Below, piece after piece: positions 9,011-18,424 of a DNA stretch of 64,000 nucleotides. This DNA is from Hyphomicrobium sp. GTDB taxonomy: Bacteria; Pseudomonadota; Alphaproteobacteria; Rhizobiales; Hyphomicrobiaceae. The translations under genes and the position numbers were made by a program. Every line of letters begins with the position of its first letter. Positions within the stretch are counted from its first letter, which is position 1. The notes below the pieces were generated by a model that saw only the letters and a list, made by a program, of their open reading frames with translations, did no database searches and had not been told where the DNA came from. The stretch spans positions 62,001-126,000 of the forward strand of contig RXJH01000001.1 of NCBI GenBank assembly GCA_003987725.1, given 5' to 3'.

Positions 9011-9391
9011 TTAGTTCGCGGCTGGGAGCGAAGCCGGCGGTTTGGCGGGCTGTTGGGCCGCAACCTGGTTGGGAACGGCGGCGCCGCACTTCGCCTGGAA
9101 TTCGCCGTAGGCCTTGTTGAGTTCGGCCTGCTTCTGCAGAGCCGTGCGCTTCACTGAAACCTGGGCGCCCTTCCCGTCGGCTGCCTTCTCCAACTTGTCG
9201 ATCGTGCCGTCCGCTTTCAGCGTGTTGATCTGGCTGGCGAGCGTAGCGCAGGCAGGATCAGCTTTCGCGGCCGTCTTTTCCGGCGTGGTGACGGATGCTG
9301 TCGAAAGATCCAGTCCCGAGTTCGCGCAGCCGCACGTCAAAGCCGCCGCAACGACGGCGAAACCGATTTTGCCAATATAAACTTTTCTCAT
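9011..9391 (-). CDS. Small predicted lipoprotein, paralogue of the 8524-8811 gene
   Basis: A 126-residue protein with a lipoprotein signal (MRKVYIGKIGFAVVAAALTCGC; lipobox near TCGC). The mature domain runs from CATLASQINTLKADG to GEFQAKC and is predicted to be helical, with many Lys and Ala. A tail of Ala/Pro/Gln follows. The C...N.L...G...E.A..G pattern and the closing cysteine match the neighbouring 95-residue lipoprotein, so the pair probably arose by duplication. The ATG at 9391 is preferred over the upstream frame extension because the signal peptide begins there and a G-rich stretch precedes it. No known family recognised. Confidence 0.72.
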   Translation of the reverse strand: MRKVYIGKIGFAVVAAALTCGCANSGLDLSTASVTTPEKTAAKADPACATLASQINTLKADGTIDKLEKAADGKGAQVSVKRTALQKQAELNKAYGEFQAKCGAAVPNQVAAQQPAKPPASLPAAN

Positions 9392-9620
9392 CGAAGCCCC
9401 CAGGGAGTTGCCACCCACAACTCGACGCGCACCTCATCACTGCTTATCGATTGGGCGGTACGCGGCGCAAGGCATCGAGGCCCAGTCATCCCCCGTCAAA
9501 TTGGGCGGAAGACTTGGGAGAACGGCCTAAAGTGTGGACATCGAAGAGCTGGCGCAAATCGGCAACAGGACGTAAGGGCTGGCCTGTCGTTGCCCCAACG
9601 GCGCCTCGCGGCTTGTGGTC

Positions 9621-9950
9621 CTAATGGGTGACGCGCTTGCGAGCTTTGCTGTAGACCGCCAGCTCGTTCTTCGGAAATGCTTCGTCGAAGCCTTTGCGGA
9701 CGGCTGCGATCAATCGCTGTTCGCCAGTCTCTCCGTTCATGGATGCCGAGCGCGCGACGTGGTGGCCGATTTGTGCGAGCAGCCTGCCCCATTCTTCCAA
9801 CCGCTCACCAAAGGCTTCGCCGTTGAGCGTAACGACGAGCGCGCCGTCCGCGACCCAGGCCCTGATAAGCTCGACGGCCTGATCCGCTTCCGGCACTTCT
9901 TCGGGAATTTCGAGTTCGAGGAGGTCGTCCGCATCTTGCAAATCTGACAT
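9621..9950 (-). CDS. DUF5076 domain-containing protein
   Basis: A 109-residue soluble acidic protein without signal peptide. It resembles the DUF5076 family found next to eno and ftsB in Rhizobiales (recalled, not searched). Its core is the EADQAVELIRAWVADGALVVTLNGEAFGE segment, followed by a helical WGRLLAQIGHHVARS. The ATG at 9950 is chosen because AAGGAG lies about 10 nt upstream and the extension before it reads as noncoding. It lies directly downstream of the FtsB-like gene. eno is not in the window. Function unknown. Confidence 0.72.
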   Translation of the reverse strand: MSDLQDADDLLELEIPEEVPEADQAVELIRAWVADGALVVTLNGEAFGERLEEWGRLLAQIGHHVARSASMNGETGEQRLIAAVRKGFDEAFPKNELAVYSKARKRVTH

Positions 9951-10081
9951 ATTCAACGGACTCCTTCGATGCTCCCAACGCATCTCTTGGACGTAGCCAG
10001 TCTCAGGGCGATGCTCAAGCAGCGATTAACGCTTCGGGCGCGTGCTCATCGCGACGAGAGGGTAGTCATAAACTACGGTGC

Positions 10082-10414
10082 TTATTGGGCGACGATGATT
10101 TTGTCGTCGCTGCGCACGTAACCAAGCATATCGCGCGCCGTCTCTTCGACGATGTCGGCATTTGGTATTTCGGGCGACAGCAGTGCGACGTCGTGGCGGA
10201 GTTTCGTGCGGACGCTCTCCAGGCCCTTGATCTCGAAGTCCACGAGTGCCGAGCGCTCCGTCAGCTGCGCGCGGGCCTCGAGGCCATGCCGTCCGTAGCG
10301 GATGTGATAGGCGAAGTAGGCCGTCAGCGCGACACAGGCGAACGTCACGGCGAGCTGCTCAAGAAGCCGTCGTGCCCCGTTCGGGCGGTTCTTTGAGGAG
10401 CTGAGATAGGGCAA
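10082..10414 (-). CDS. FtsB/DivIC-type septum formation initiator
   Basis: Small bitopic division protein. One transmembrane segment (LEQLAVTFACVALTAYFAYHI) follows a short basic N terminus. A periplasmic coiled coil comes next (GLEARAQLTERSALVDFEIKGLESVRTKLRHDV), then the C-terminal region ARDMLGYVRSDDKIIV, which is typical of the family. FtsB joins FtsL and FtsQ in the divisome. The frame is open to a GTG at 10516, but residues before the TTG at 10414 look noncoding. I give the TTG as the likely start, with only fair certainty because the ribosome site is weak. Confidence 0.78.
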   Translation of the reverse strand: MPYLSSSKNRPNGARRLLEQLAVTFACVALTAYFAYHIRYGRHGLEARAQLTERSALVDFEIKGLESVRTKLRHDVALLSPEIPNADIVEETARDMLGYVRSDDKIIVAQ

Positions 10415-10536
10415 ACTTCGATTCCCCGAAAAGGGCGATAACGAGGATATACGAAGCGGCGACTTAAAAGCGGGTAAATCCCACGGTCCTGTCGGACAAA
10501 GGCGCATCGCTTGCACCCATGCAGGCCGGCAAAGAC

Positions 10537-10881
10537 CTAGAAGCGATGTTTCACCGACCCGTGAATCATCAAGTCCTTCTGATCGTCCGAATTCGCATCG
10601 GGATCCGCGGCTCTATTGGTGTCCTCGGCGGCGCCATAGAGAAGATCGAGGCCGAAATCCATCTTCGGCAAGGTGCCGATTTTACCCAGTCCAGGAATGC
10701 GAATTTCAGTCCCCTGGCTCTTCGCAGGCGTAGACGAGTCCTGCTCCTGTGCCTTCGGCGCGTCGGGCACGGAGACGCCGCCGGGGATCGCCCCGCGCTG
10801 CTCCTCCATTGAGAACACATTGGTGCTCGCTGCAGCAGCGACCGCCGCCAGCATGCCAACCACCAGTATCAATCGTCTCAC
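10537..10881 (-). CDS. Exported protein of unknown function
   Basis: A 114-residue protein with an N-terminal signal sequence (VRRLILVVGMLAAVAAAAS). The mature part is low-complexity, rich in Ser/Thr/Asp/Gln/Pro, with two more ordered patches, RIPGLGKIGTLPKMDFGLDLLYG and the C-terminal DLMIHGSVKHRF. The GTG at 10881 is chosen because GGGG lies 5 nt upstream and the signal peptide starts there; the frame itself is open to 10914. No family recognised. It is upstream of, and on the same strand as, the FtsB-like gene. Confidence 0.55.
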   Translation of the reverse strand: MRRLILVVGMLAAVAAAASTNVFSMEEQRGAIPGGVSVPDAPKAQEQDSSTPAKSQGTEIRIPGLGKIGTLPKMDFGLDLLYGAAEDTNRAADPDANSDDQKDLMIHGSVKHRF

Positions 10882-11091
10882 GTCTACCCCGCCATGCCTC
10901 GAAAGCACGCACATATTTCAATGTTGCGCGGTAGATAGCAGAACTTCAATGGCGTTAGTCGTCCGTTAACTGGACAACGACCGTTTCTTATCGTCGCTGT
11001 TGTACCGCAGCCATGTTGCTGGAACGACACATAAGTTGGCCCGTTCCCGGCCGTCGCGCGGCCGCCCCATTTGGTCGGGCCAGGACTCAAC

Positions 11092-11118
11092 AAAAAGGGG
11101 CTGCCCAAAGGCAGCCCC
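11092..11118 (-). terminator. Intrinsic terminator of the porin gene
   Basis: On the minus strand GGGGCTGCC and GGCAGCCCC (11097-11105 and 11110-11118) form a 9-bp stem with a 4-nt loop followed by TTTTTG. It lies 31 bp after the porin stop, a classical Rho-independent terminator. Confidence 0.9.
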
Positions 11119-11148
11119 AGTACTCTGACGCAAACGGGAGTTAAGCGA

Positions 11149-12441
11149 TCAGAATCTCATCAAGGCGCCAGCGATGACGGAGTCGAAGGCATCGAGGCTC
11201 GTCGAAACACCGGCGGTGTTCGCAATGTCGCCATCTGCGTGACGGTACATCACATAGAGGTCCATCGCGGCCGGTTCGATGTTCTGGATCACGCCAGCAC
11301 CGATGAAGTTGAGGCTTGTCGATCCCAACGTCCCGTTGCCGAGACCGGCATTCGAGATGTTAACCCCATTCTTGCTGCCGCCGTCATCGTGACGGTATTC
11401 ACCGAACACCGTCGTCTTGCCGAGCGGGATCCACTTCTGCTCGATGCCGCCCTGGATGAAGTACATGCTGCTCGTGTCTTCTACTACACCCGAGCGGTTG
11501 TCCTTGTTCTGTGCGTAGCCGCCGTAAACAAAGAGACCCGTAGGAACGTGCATGACCGTGCCGGCGGCACCGAACAGTTGGCAATCCGTCGGGCCGGTCT
11601 TTGTCGAGCAACCAATGTTCTCGTCGGAAACTTCGCCGTAGCCAGCCTTGCCGAGGACTTTGAAGTCGCCCCACGTGTTGCTGTAGGTCAGCGCCATTCC
11701 CCAGTCGTCGTCCTCACCCCACGAAGCCGTGAGCGTAAACCCGGCAATCGTCGGCGAGTCGTAGCGAACGAGATTTCTACGTCCATCCTGGCCGACCGTG
11801 CCGTTGTCGATGCCCTGGAGAATATTGCTCCAGGTCAAGCCAATGGACGCGCCGTTATGACGAAGGCCGAAGGTACCCTGATAAACAGCAGCTGCCTGAG
11901 CGTCCGAGAAGTTGCGCGTATTGACGCCATCAGCGTCGTCGAGCACGTGATAAAGAGCGGAGCCTTCGAGACCGACGGTAACCTTGCCGTAGTCTTTGCT
12001 CTTCAGCCACCAGTTGCTCTTGCGGACCGTCAGAGCGTTATCGCCGCTGCTCGAGGGAGAGTTTTGATCCCACTTGTTCGATGGGTGGCCCGCAACGCCG
12101 ATCTCGAGCGTGTAACCCGCCGAGTAGCCTGGAGCGATTTGGGCTTCGCCCTGGAACCGGAAGCGCGACTGCTCGAGCGAGTTGGTGCCGACGTAAGCGT
12201 TGCGCTCGGTGCCGTCGTCCCACATCATCACTTGTTCGTTAACCCAGCCCGAAACCGTGAGCGAAACCTTACGGTTACCCTTACGGGCCGTCGTCGCTTC
12301 GAGCTCAGCAACGCGTTCTTCCAGATCGGCGCAGCAGTTGCCGCCCAGATCAGCCGCTTGCGCGGGTGTGAATCCCATGGCCAACCCGAAGGCTGCCACT
12401 AACGCCATACGGCTACTAGACATTTTGAAAACCGACTTCAT
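11149..12441 (-). CDS. Outer-membrane porin, alphaproteobacterial type
   Basis: A 430-residue beta-barrel porin allowing diffusion of small solutes across the outer membrane. The signal peptide (MALVAAFGLAMGFTPAQAA) is followed by a short coiled-coil-like stretch (CCADLEERVAELEATTARKGN) and a long run of amphipathic strands. It ends in a C-terminal phenylalanine (ALMRF) as expected for BAM-dependent insertion. The ATG at 12441 follows GAGGGG; the 41-codon extension upstream is noncoding in character. A strong terminator follows, so this is a monocistronic gene. Confidence 0.9.
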   Translation of the reverse strand: MKSVFKMSSSRMALVAAFGLAMGFTPAQAADLGGNCCADLEERVAELEATTARKGNRKVSLTVSGWVNEQVMMWDDGTERNAYVGTNSLEQSRFRFQGEAQIAPGYSAGYTLEIGVAGHPSNKWDQNSPSSSGDNALTVRKSNWWLKSKDYGKVTVGLEGSALYHVLDDADGVNTRNFSDAQAAAVYQGTFGLRHNGASIGLTWSNILQGIDNGTVGQDGRRNLVRYDSPTIAGFTLTASWGEDDDWGMALTYSNTWGDFKVLGKAGYGEVSDENIGCSTKTGPTDCQLFGAAGTVMHVPTGLFVYGGYAQNKDNRSGVVEDTSSMYFIQGGIEQKWIPLGKTTVFGEYRHDDGGSKNGVNISNAGLGNGTLGSTSLNFIGAGVIQNIEPAAMDLYVMYRHADGDIANTAGVSTSLDAFDSVIAGALMRF

Positions 12442-12675
12442 CGGTGCCCCTCTGTTTACAGACCCCAAACCCAACGGCGCGCAATCCCCTTCGCGCCGGG
12501 CGATTCCTCGCCGTATGCTCCCGTAAGTATTTCTCCGTGAGCAACTTACTCGTCTGCTAACCACGCCAATTTAACAGATGCGTGACAGTCCGACGGCAAA
12601 CGCGTTGCTTTGCTGCAACGGCTGCCCTTTGGGCCATTTCTGTGTTTCAATGAACACACTCACAGGGGCTAAGGC

Positions 12676-13932
12676 ATGGTCGAACAAGACATTTTTGACA
12701 TCGCTGTCGTAGGCGCGGGGCCTGCCGGGCTGATCGCCGGATTGTCGTGTGCGGCCACAGGGTTGCGGACCGCTGTCATCGGGCCAGCCTCAAGTTTGGC
12801 GGACGCGCGCACCTCGGCACTCTTCGGCGGGTCTATCGATCTCTTGAAAGCTGTCGGGGTGTGGCCGGCTTTAGTCGATCAATCGGCGGCGATCTCGGGG
12901 ATTCGCATTGTCGACGCGAGCGGCGGGTGGCTTGCGGCCCCGGAAGTGCTTTTCAGGGCGAGCGAGGTCGGGATTGCGGCCTTCGGCTATAATGTACTCA
13001 ATGTTCCCCTGACCCAGGCGCTCGAGGAGAGAAGCCGCACTTGCCTGACCCGGGTCATCTGCAAAGGTGTGACGCGCTACGAAGCGCACGGCACGCATGT
13101 CGCTCTATTCGACGAGACGGATCAGCAGTTCCGGGCGCGGCTGGTCGTAGCGGCGGACGGGCGGAATTCCTCGGCACGGCAGTTCGCTGGCGTCGACGTG
13201 TCGACGTGGTCGTATCCGCAATCTGCGATTGTGACCACGTTCCGGCATCGGCGTCCGCACCACGGGGTTTCGACCGAGTTGCATCGGCGCGCTGGGCCGC
13301 TCACAGTGGTGCCCGGAAGAGACGGCGTTTCACATCTCGTCTGGGTCGATACGCCCGAAGAGGCGGAGCGATTGCTCGGGCTTGATGATAAGGATTTCGG
13401 GTTGGAGCTGACCTCCAAATTGCAGGGGCATTTGGGAGCGCTTTCGGAGTTCTCACCGCGGCAGTCCTTCCGGCTTACAGGGCAAACAGCACGTTCACTC
13501 GGCAAGAACAGAGTTGTGCTCGCCGGCGAGGCTGCCCACGTCATCCCGCCGATCGGGGCACAGGGCCTCAATCTCAGTTTCCGTGATGCCGCGACCGTCG
13601 CAGAAGTTGCGGCCGGGGCGAAACGCGATGGCTCCGATATCGGCGCCGACGCGACGCTGGCGCGCTATGAAGCCGCCAGACGAACAGACATTTCGACGCG
13701 CATTTTTGCGGTCGACGTCTTGAACCGGTCTCTTTTCACCAATCTTCCCGGTATTGGTCTTGCGCGCGGGCTTGGGCTCTTCGCGCTCGCCACCAGCCCT
13801 GCCCTCAGAGCTCAGATCATGCGTGAGGGATTCATGCCATCTGCTGCAACACCAGCACTCATGGGCTCCGAGGCGTCAAAATGGGAAAACGGCCGATCTC
13901 AGCTTGACGGGCGCCTCGTCCGGGGGGCATGA
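12676..13932 (+). CDS. UbiH/UbiF-family FAD-dependent hydroxylase
   Basis: A 418-residue flavoprotein monooxygenase of the ubiquinone-biosynthesis hydroxylase family, which hydroxylates the aromatic ring of ubiquinone precursors. Motifs: the dinucleotide-binding GAGPAGLIAG at residues 13-22, the second FAD site AADGRNSSAR, and GEAAHVIPPIGAQGLNLSFRDA near residue 290. Alphaproteobacteria use varied members (UbiL, UbiM), so the ring position attacked cannot be told. Its stop overlaps the ATG of the acyltransferase gene. It diverges from the porin gene across a 234-bp spacer. Confidence 0.9.
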   Translation: MVEQDIFDIAVVGAGPAGLIAGLSCAATGLRTAVIGPASSLADARTSALFGGSIDLLKAVGVWPALVDQSAAISGIRIVDASGGWLAAPEVLFRASEVGIAAFGYNVLNVPLTQALEERSRTCLTRVICKGVTRYEAHGTHVALFDETDQQFRARLVVAADGRNSSARQFAGVDVSTWSYPQSAIVTTFRHRRPHHGVSTELHRRAGPLTVVPGRDGVSHLVWVDTPEEAERLLGLDDKDFGLELTSKLQGHLGALSEFSPRQSFRLTGQTARSLGKNRVVLAGEAAHVIPPIGAQGLNLSFRDAATVAEVAAGAKRDGSDIGADATLARYEAARRTDISTRIFAVDVLNRSLFTNLPGIGLARGLGLFALATSPALRAQIMREGFMPSAATPALMGSEASKWENGRSQLDGRLVRGA

Positions 13933-14891
13933 CCTCGGAAAATGATCGGCAAACGAGGGCCCGGCCACTGTCCACGGCAGAAATTTCACGACTGCGCGAT
14001 TTGCAGTTCAAGATGGAATATTGGCTCCTCCGTGGCATTGCCGGGGTCATACGCTCCATACCGCTCGATGCGGCGACGCACTTTTCTGCGTGGAGCTGGC
14101 GGCGATTGGCGCCCAAGATCAATCCGAAACGCCACAACCGCGCGCTCGATAATCTCCGGATCGCCTTTCCGGAGAAATCGGACAAGGAACGGGAGGCGAT
14201 TGCGCTCGCGCACTGGGAGAATCTCGGGCGCGTCATGGCCGAGACGATGCGCATCGACCAGATCATCGCCGAGCCGTCGCGTCTCACCATCAAGAACCCT
14301 GAGGTCTTCAATCGCTATTCGAGCAAGCTCGGTCCTATCGTCGGCGCGTCGCTGCACATGGGAAATTGGGAGCTGGCCATCTGGCCGCTGACGATCGCGG
14401 GGGCCAATCCTGCTTGCGTCTACCGTTCGGTCAACAATCCCTACATCGACAAATACATTCGCCATCAGCGGCGCGATCTCTATCCGGGCGGCCTTTTCGG
14501 ACGCGGAAGAGTTGAAGGCGATCATGGCGAAAGCCAGAAAACGGCCCGGGTCATCATGGATTATGTTCGCAACGGTGGCCGCCTCGGCGTCGTTTGCGAT
14601 CTCTACGATAAGACCGGCCTCCCCGTTCCGTTTTTCGGCCAGGATGCGAGAACCGTCAGCATTCCGGCGATGATCGCGCGCCGCGTCGGGGCGCGGATCT
14701 GGATGGCGCGCTGCCGCCGCATCGGCAGGGACAGCCGCTTCGAAATCGAGTTGAAAGAACTTCGCGTGCCGCGCACCGCCAACCAGGGCGACGACGTCAA
14801 ATGGGCGACGGCCGAGATGACCCGCCAATTCGAAGCCTGGGTGAGAGAATACCCAGAACAATGGATGTGGTCGAACCGCCGCTGGAGTTGA
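13929..14891 (+). CDS. LpxL/HtrB-family lipid A acyltransferase
   Basis: A 320-residue membrane-associated acyltransferase of the LpxL/LpxM family that adds secondary acyl chains to lipid A (or related lysophospholipids). The HX4E catalytic motif is visible as HMGNWE near residue 143, and a conserved DLYDKTGLPVPFFG block occurs in the middle. The C terminus EQWMWSNRRWS matches the usual W..RRW ending. One weak membrane segment lies at about residues 28-45. It overlaps the UbiH-type gene by ATGA, so they form an operon. Chain specificity cannot be determined. Confidence 0.9.
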   Translation: MTSENDRQTRARPLSTAEISRLRDLQFKMEYWLLRGIAGVIRSIPLDAATHFSAWSWRRLAPKINPKRHNRALDNLRIAFPEKSDKEREAIALAHWENLGRVMAETMRIDQIIAEPSRLTIKNPEVFNRYSSKLGPIVGASLHMGNWELAIWPLTIAGANPACVYRSVNNPYIDKYIRHQRRDLYPGGLFGRGRVEGDHGESQKTARVIMDYVRNGGRLGVVCDLYDKTGLPVPFFGQDARTVSIPAMIARRVGARIWMARCRRIGRDSRFEIELKELRVPRTANQGDDVKWATAEMTRQFEAWVREYPEQWMWSNRRWS

Positions 14892-14977
14892 GGCCCGACG
14901 TCCGAGCTGCGGCTCTTAACCGGAACCGCGGGTGAATTCTTGGCGTTTCATGTGGTTGAACCGCCACGGAGCGCCGA

Positions 14978-15796
14978 ATGAACGACGCCCTTTCGCCCCT
15001 ACGATTGTTTATCGTTTTTCTCGGAATCCTGCTGCCGACGCTGGCTCTCATTCCATTGGGAAGCCTTTGGCTTTGGCAGCACGGGTATCTGATCTACTGG
15101 GCCCTGGCGACGCTGGCCTGCACCCTCTTCGCTTATCTCTTCGAGCGCCGCACTCTCGGTCCGCTGCCCAAGAAACCAGGAAGCACGCTCGAAGAGGGTG
15201 CCGACACTGAGGTTAGGCACGACGACTCCGACGGCGACCGGTTACGCCGCTCATCCCAGAAGGCGGTCGACGTTTTCGCCGAGGCCGCGAACGCGCGGAC
15301 GATCTCGACGTGGAATGACCTGATGAATACGGGGCTCGAGACGGTCAAGCTCGTCGCCAAAATCTATCATCCCGACCGCAAGGACCCGATGCTGCGCTTT
15401 ACGGTTCCGGAGGCCCTGACGCTGGTCGAGCAGGTCAGCGGGCGGCTGCGGCCGGTATTCGAGGGCACAATTCCGCTTGGCAATCGGCTGACGGTCGCGC
15501 AGTTCGCCCAGATTTACAGATGGCGCGGCATCTACGACGTGGCCGGACGGGCCTGGTCGGTCTGGCGTATTGCCCGGATGCTGAACCCTGCGACGGCGGC
15601 GACCTACGAATTGCGGGAGCGGCTTTCGAATTCCCTGATCCAATGGGTCAAGGGCACGATCTCCGGCCGGCTGGTTCGCGCCTATATTCAAGAGGTCGGA
15701 ACCGCCGCCATCGATCTCTATAGCGGCGAACTCCGCAAGGCTGGCGGCGACAGGAAGGACAAGAAGCCCATAACCCCGCAGCCAATCATCAAGTAG
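14978..15796 (+). CDS. Stand-alone domain like the N-terminal part of YcjF-type GTPase proteins
   Basis: A 272-residue protein with two N-terminal transmembrane segments (FIVFLGILLPTLALIPLG and YLIYWALATLACTLFAYLF), then a charged linker and a soluble helical domain. The soluble part (VKLVAKIYHPDRKDPMLRFTVPEALTLVEQVSGRLRP ... RLTVAQFAQIYRWRGIYD ... AYIQEVGTAAIDLYSGEL) resembles, from memory, the N-terminal region of larger proteobacterial GTPase-domain membrane proteins. Here it ends after that region and no GTPase domain follows in any frame. Role unknown. Confidence 0.6.
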   Translation: MNDALSPLRLFIVFLGILLPTLALIPLGSLWLWQHGYLIYWALATLACTLFAYLFERRTLGPLPKKPGSTLEEGADTEVRHDDSDGDRLRRSSQKAVDVFAEAANARTISTWNDLMNTGLETVKLVAKIYHPDRKDPMLRFTVPEALTLVEQVSGRLRPVFEGTIPLGNRLTVAQFAQIYRWRGIYDVAGRAWSVWRIARMLNPATAATYELRERLSNSLIQWVKGTISGRLVRAYIQEVGTAAIDLYSGELRKAGGDRKDKKPITPQPIIK

Positions 15797-15824
15797 TGGG
15801 GACGCCGCTTAGGCCATAACGACA

Positions 15825-15886
15825 GAGGCCGCCGAAGCCTCGCATCGGAAACATCTATGTTTCCCATGCCAGCTTCCGACGGCCTC
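15825..15886. repeat. Compound hairpin between convergent genes
   Basis: An outer inverted repeat (GAGGCCG 15825-15831 with CGGCCTC 15880-15886, extended imperfectly by CCGAAGC/GCTTCCGA) encloses an inner perfect one, GGAAACAT..ATGTTTCC, around 2 nt. It lies between a plus-strand gene ending at 15796 and a minus-strand gene ending at 15942. It could act as a bidirectional transcription end without U-tract. Confidence 0.5.
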
Positions 15887-15941
15887 GATCAGGTCTCACG
15901 AGCGGAACGTCGACTGACCGTGCATTTCCGCTAATGCGCCC

Positions 15942-16190
15942 TTACGACTTCCAAAGCGCGCCAATGACAAAGCCGACCGCTGCCGCCATTGCCAATGTCG
16001 CGATCGGCTGATCTTTCACCGATTTATCGATTGCGCCCTTTACATTGCCGGCGACGTCGCCGACCTGTTGCCGAGCCTGCTCGGCTAATTCCTGCGCACG
16101 GTCGGAAGCCTCGTCAAAGGTCTGTTTGGCTTTGCCTTTGATGTCGTCGAGTGACGTCGATGTCCCATACTGGGAAGCAGATGCGGCCAT
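15942..16190 (-). CDS. DUF883/ElaB-YqjD-like protein with C-terminal membrane anchor
   Basis: An 82-residue protein with a helical charged N-terminal part (TSLDDIKGKAKQTFDEASDRAQELAEQARQQ), an amphipathic middle and a single C-terminal hydrophobic segment (PIATLAMAAAVGFVIGALW). This is the layout of the ElaB/YqjD (DUF883) family of C-tail-anchored inner-membrane proteins, some of which bind ribosomes in stationary phase. The ATG at 16190 is preferred because GGAG precedes it at a suitable distance; the open frame starts 21 codons earlier. Confidence 0.82.
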   Translation of the reverse strand: MAASASQYGTSTSLDDIKGKAKQTFDEASDRAQELAEQARQQVGDVAGNVKGAIDKSVKDQPIATLAMAAAVGFVIGALWKS

Positions 16191-16265
16191 AGTCAAAACT
16201 CCGTTCGTTGCAAGTTCATGGTGCAAACGCGGAGCGCAAGGCGTTGGTTGCACGCTCTTGCCGTG

Positions 16266-16302
16266 AAAGAAAATATCGGCGGAAGGCCTACCGCCGCCGA
16301 TA
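16266..16302 (-). terminator. Intrinsic terminator after thrS
   Basis: On the minus strand TATCGGCGG and CCGCCGATA (16294-16302 and 16274-16282) pair over 9 bp around an 11-nt loop and are followed by TTTTCTTT. The element is about 70 bp after the thrS stop and before the DUF883 gene, separating their transcription. Confidence 0.8.
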
Positions 16303-16369
16303 ATCGAGAGAGAGAATTGCTGATCGCTGAATAACCGCAGCCGACCGCGGCCATTCAGGCTTCAGCGAC

Positions 16370-18313
16370 TTATCGCAAATCCGGCGGGACGGCTTCCGCT
16401 GCCAGCGCGGTTAACGCCTCGTCGAGGCCGAGCACCGTCTGGTCCTGCGAGCCCAAGCGGCGCAGCGATACCTTCTTTTCCTCGGCTTCGCGTTTCCCGA
16501 CGACGAGGATGACCGGCACCTTCGCAAGCGAGTGCTCGCGGACCTTGAGGTTGATCTTCTCGTTGCGAAGATCCGTCTCGACCCGCAGCCCCAGCGCCTT
16601 CGCCTTCTCCGCAACTTCGCTCGCGTAATCGTTCGCATCCGACACGATCGGCGCGACGACGATCTGCAGCGGCGCAAGCCACAGCGGGAAGTGACCGGCG
16701 AAGTTCTCGATCAGGATTCCGGTGAAGCGTTCGAGCGAGCCGAAGATGGCGCGGTGAATCATCACCGGCGTTTTCTTCTCGGAGTGATCGTCGATATAGA
16801 ACGCGCCGAGACGGCCCGCGAGGTTGAAGTCCACCTGCGTCGTGCCGCACTGCCAGTCGCGGCCGATGGCATCGCGCAGCACATATTCGAGCTTCGGTCC
16901 GTAGAATGCACCTTCGCCCGGCTGGATCTCGGTCTTGATACGTCCGTTCGAGCGACGCTTCACTTCGTCGAGCACGTCGGACAAAGCCTTTTCGGCCTTG
17001 TCCCAGAGCGCGTCCGAGCCAACGCGCTTCTCGGGACGCAGCGACAGCTTGATGACAATGTCATCGAAGCCGAAGTCTTTGTAGATGCCGAGAAGCAGAT
17101 CATTGATCTTGAGGCATTCCTCCATGATCTGGTTTTCGGTGACGAAGATGTGGGCGTCGTCCTGCGTGAAATGACGCACGCGGAGCATGCCATGTAATGC
17201 GCCCGACGGCTCGTACCGATGCACCTTGCCGAACTCCGCGATCCGGTACGGCAGATCGCGATAGCTTTTCAGGCCATGCTTGTAGATCTGAACGTGGCCG
17301 GGGCAGTTCATCGGCTTGCAGCAGAACACACGCTCGTCCGGCAGGACGGTCGTAAACATGTTCTCACCGTAGTTTTCCCAGTGGCCGGAAAGCTCCCAGA
17401 AATGTTTCTCCATCATGTCGGGAGAGTTCACTTCCTGATAGCCCGCGCGCTGCTGCTGGCGGCGCATGAAGGCAATCAGCGTCTGGAAGAGCGTCCAACC
17501 CTTGGCGTGCCAGAAGACGGAGCCTGGTGCCTCTTCCTGGAAATGGAACAAATCCATCTCGCGGCCGAGCTTGCGATGGTCGCGCTTCTCGGCTTCCTCC
17601 AGCTGATGCAAGTAGGCCTTGAGCTCGTCTTCGGTCGCGAACGCGGTGCCGTAGATGCGCTGAAGCTGCGGCTTGGTTGAATCGCCGCGCCAATACGCGC
17701 CCGCAAACTTCATCAGCTTGAAAGCCTTGCCGACCTGACCGGTCGAGGTCATGTGCGGACCGCGGCAGAGATCGAGCCAATCGCCCTGCTTATAGATCTT
17801 GAGGTCTTGGCCTTCGGGGATGGCGTCAACCAGCTCGACCTTGAAGTACTCGCCCTTGTCCTTGAAGAATTCCTTCGCCTTGTTGCGCGACCAGACTTCC
17901 TTGGTGAACGGCGCGTTCTTGGCGATGATCTCGCCCATGCGCTTCTCGATCTTCGGAATGTCATCCGGTTCGAAGGGCTGCTGCTTCGCGAAGTCGTAAT
18001 AGAAGCCGTTGTCGATCACCGGGCCGATCGTCACCTGGGTGCCGGGCCATATCGATTGCACCGCTTCGGCCAGGACGTGCGCGGCGTCGTGCCGGATCAG
18101 CTCGAGAGCCGCCGGATCGGTCCGCGAAACGAAATTGATCGACGCGTCTTTGGTGATGGGCTCGGCGAGATCGGCCAAGGCGCCGTCAAGCTGCATGGCG
18201 ACGGTGCGCTTGGCGAGGGACGGCGAGATCGACTTGGCGATTTCGAGGCCGGTGGTTCCCGAAGCGACCTGGCGCTGTTTGCCATCGGGGAACGTAATCG
18301 TGACTTCACTCAT
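16370..18313 (-). CDS. thrS: Threonine--tRNA ligase
   Basis: Class II synthetase charging tRNA-Thr, 647 residues, the full expected length. It has an N-terminal TGS domain (residues 1-60, [13 protein letters not shown]), the editing domain with [10 protein letters not shown] (HxxxH), and the catalytic core with motif 2 region [33 protein letters not shown]. The zinc-site cysteine lies in KPMNCPGH, motif 3 around [14 protein letters not shown], and the anticodon-binding domain starts near PLQIVVAPI. An inverted repeat (CGCCGC/GCGGCG) lies in the short 5' leader. A terminator lies downstream at 16266-16302. Confidence 0.98.
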   Translation of the reverse strand: MSEVTITFPDGKQRQVASGTTGLEIAKSISPSLAKRTVAMQLDGALADLAEPITKDASINFVSRTDPAALELIRHDAAHVLAEAVQSIWPGTQVTIGPVIDNGFYYDFAKQQPFEPDDIPKIEKRMGEIIAKNAPFTKEVWSRNKAKEFFKDKGEYFKVELVDAIPEGQDLKIYKQGDWLDLCRGPHMTSTGQVGKAFKLMKFAGAYWRGDSTKPQLQRIYGTAFATEDELKAYLHQLEEAEKRDHRKLGREMDLFHFQEEAPGSVFWHAKGWTLFQTLIAFMRRQQQRAGYQEVNSPDMMEKHFWELSGHWENYGENMFTTVLPDERVFCCKPMNCPGHVQIYKHGLKSYRDLPYRIAEFGKVHRYEPSGALHGMLRVRHFTQDDAHIFVTENQIMEECLKINDLLLGIYKDFGFDDIVIKLSLRPEKRVGSDALWDKAEKALSDVLDEVKRRSNGRIKTEIQPGEGAFYGPKLEYVLRDAIGRDWQCGTTQVDFNLAGRLGAFYIDDHSEKKTPVMIHRAIFGSLERFTGILIENFAGHFPLWLAPLQIVVAPIVSDANDYASEVAEKAKALGLRVETDLRNEKINLKVREHSLAKVPVILVVGKREAEEKKVSLRRLGSQDQTVLGLDEALTALAAEAVPPDLR

Positions 18314-18424
18314 CGCGGCCTCCTTTGCTCACTCGCCGCACACGAACGCGGCGTAAGACGATTTCGACAGGCCTAATGGGATGTGAGGCGTCCTAAGTCA
18401 AGCCGGTGCAATTGAAGCACCAGC

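Noticed and set aside
11071..12402. Open frame of 443 codons opposite the porin
   Set aside because: Antisense of the porin gene and runs through its terminator hairpin; no coding character.
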